Positions 63,917 through 64,000 of a stretch of 64,000 nt of DNA are shown here, piece by piece. The DNA comes from Viridibacillus sp050278625. GTDB lineage: Bacteria; Bacillota; Bacilli; Bacillales_A; Planococcaceae. The translations under genes were made by a program, and so were the position numbers. The stretch is taken from the NCBI RefSeq assembly GCF_050278625.1, contig NZ_JBNNTI010000019.1:10992-74991 (forward strand), written 5' to 3'. Each line of letters begins with the position of its first letter. Within the stretch, counting starts at the first letter, position 1. The notes below the pieces were generated by a model that worked only from the letters and a program-made list of their open reading frames with translations, had not been told where the DNA came from and ran no database searches.

Positions 63917-64000
63917 TCAAATTAAGTGCAACACTTGCTCCATGAACGCTTCGTGTGCAGATTTCCAGCCCAAGCATTTTCTTGGGCGATTATTAATTAA
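63917..64000 (-). pseudogene. IS30-family transposase, C-terminal end (gene continues past the window)
   Basis: The minus strand reads INNRPRKCLGWKSAHEAF then MEQVLHLI and a stop at 63917. LNxRPRKrLgwktPyE is the signature end of IS30-family DDE transposases. The upstream part lies outside the window, so it may be an intact insertion sequence. The likely element end is in the T-rich bases just before 63917. Confidence 0.85.

Overview
The window reads as low-GC Firmicutes chromosome from a Bacillales member. Supporting this are Shine-Dalgarno-led genes with frequent TTG/GTG starts, cre, Fur, PerR and MntR-type operators, three classic riboswitches (lysine, purine, SAM-I), a nitric oxide synthase, MprF, Nramp/MntH and a Bce-type transporter. 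Solibacillus, Lysinibacillus or a related genus is my guess for the genus, from overall gene content, and it is not proven. I found no rRNA, tRNA, CRISPR array or intact prophage.

Layout. 1-7.8 kb: an amidohydrolase remnant, a Bce-type antimicrobial peptide ABC transporter with its own regulator box but no linked two-component genes, then a decayed zone (frameshifted remnants, an IS110 fragment, an alcohol dehydrogenase broken by one stop codon), and a Fur-boxed FhuF-type ferric-siderophore reductase. 7.8-10.3 kb: a small IS1595-like element carrying a decayed DUF4304 gene, inserted just upstream of the promoter of mntH. 10.5-19.1 kb: nucleoside salvage (nucleoside hydrolase, ribokinase), an enolase-superfamily epimerase plus GNAT operon with a divergent regulator, NhaC and an AmhX-type M20 hydrolase. 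19.3-28.2 kb: envelope genes (ABC exporter, MprF, Cu/Zn SOD lipoprotein, LysM-3D wall protein) and small regulators. 28.5-33.2 kb: CstA beside a LytST two-component system, probably a pyruvate or peptide uptake module under CcpA control.

34.2-42.9 kb is the most coherent pathway: a LysR regulator followed by a ten-gene operon with the parts of the Bacillus subtilis ytlI/ytmI (S-(2-succino)cysteine) sulfur-salvage system: CmoJ, TcyN, CmoO, CmoI, one Tcy binding protein, TcyL, TcyM and SnaA, then a nitroreductase and a flavin reductase. The N-acetyl-amino-acid deacetylase expected in that pathway is absent here, but a SAM-I-riboswitch-controlled M20 hydrolase and a VOC protein lie at 54.9-57.2 kb and may supply it. 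43-47.5 kb is degraded: integrase, glutathione peroxidase and scrambled IS3 fragments, with intact PAS-MCP and YpsA genes. 47.5-53 kb: ASCH protein, purine-riboswitch xpt-pbuX, lysine-riboswitch amino-acid permease. 53-64 kb: a collapsed aadK, a CynX-type MFS gene, nos, a surface-protein remnant, PerR-boxed catalase followed by a DnaA-box cluster, a diguanylate cyclase frameshifted between its I-site and A-site, a 41-residue acidic protein, and the end of an IS30 transposase.

Several small genes outside the usual ORF length limits are described (44 aa at 19291, 41 aa at 63481), as is a YfbR-like HD gene that seems to begin with an ATA codon.
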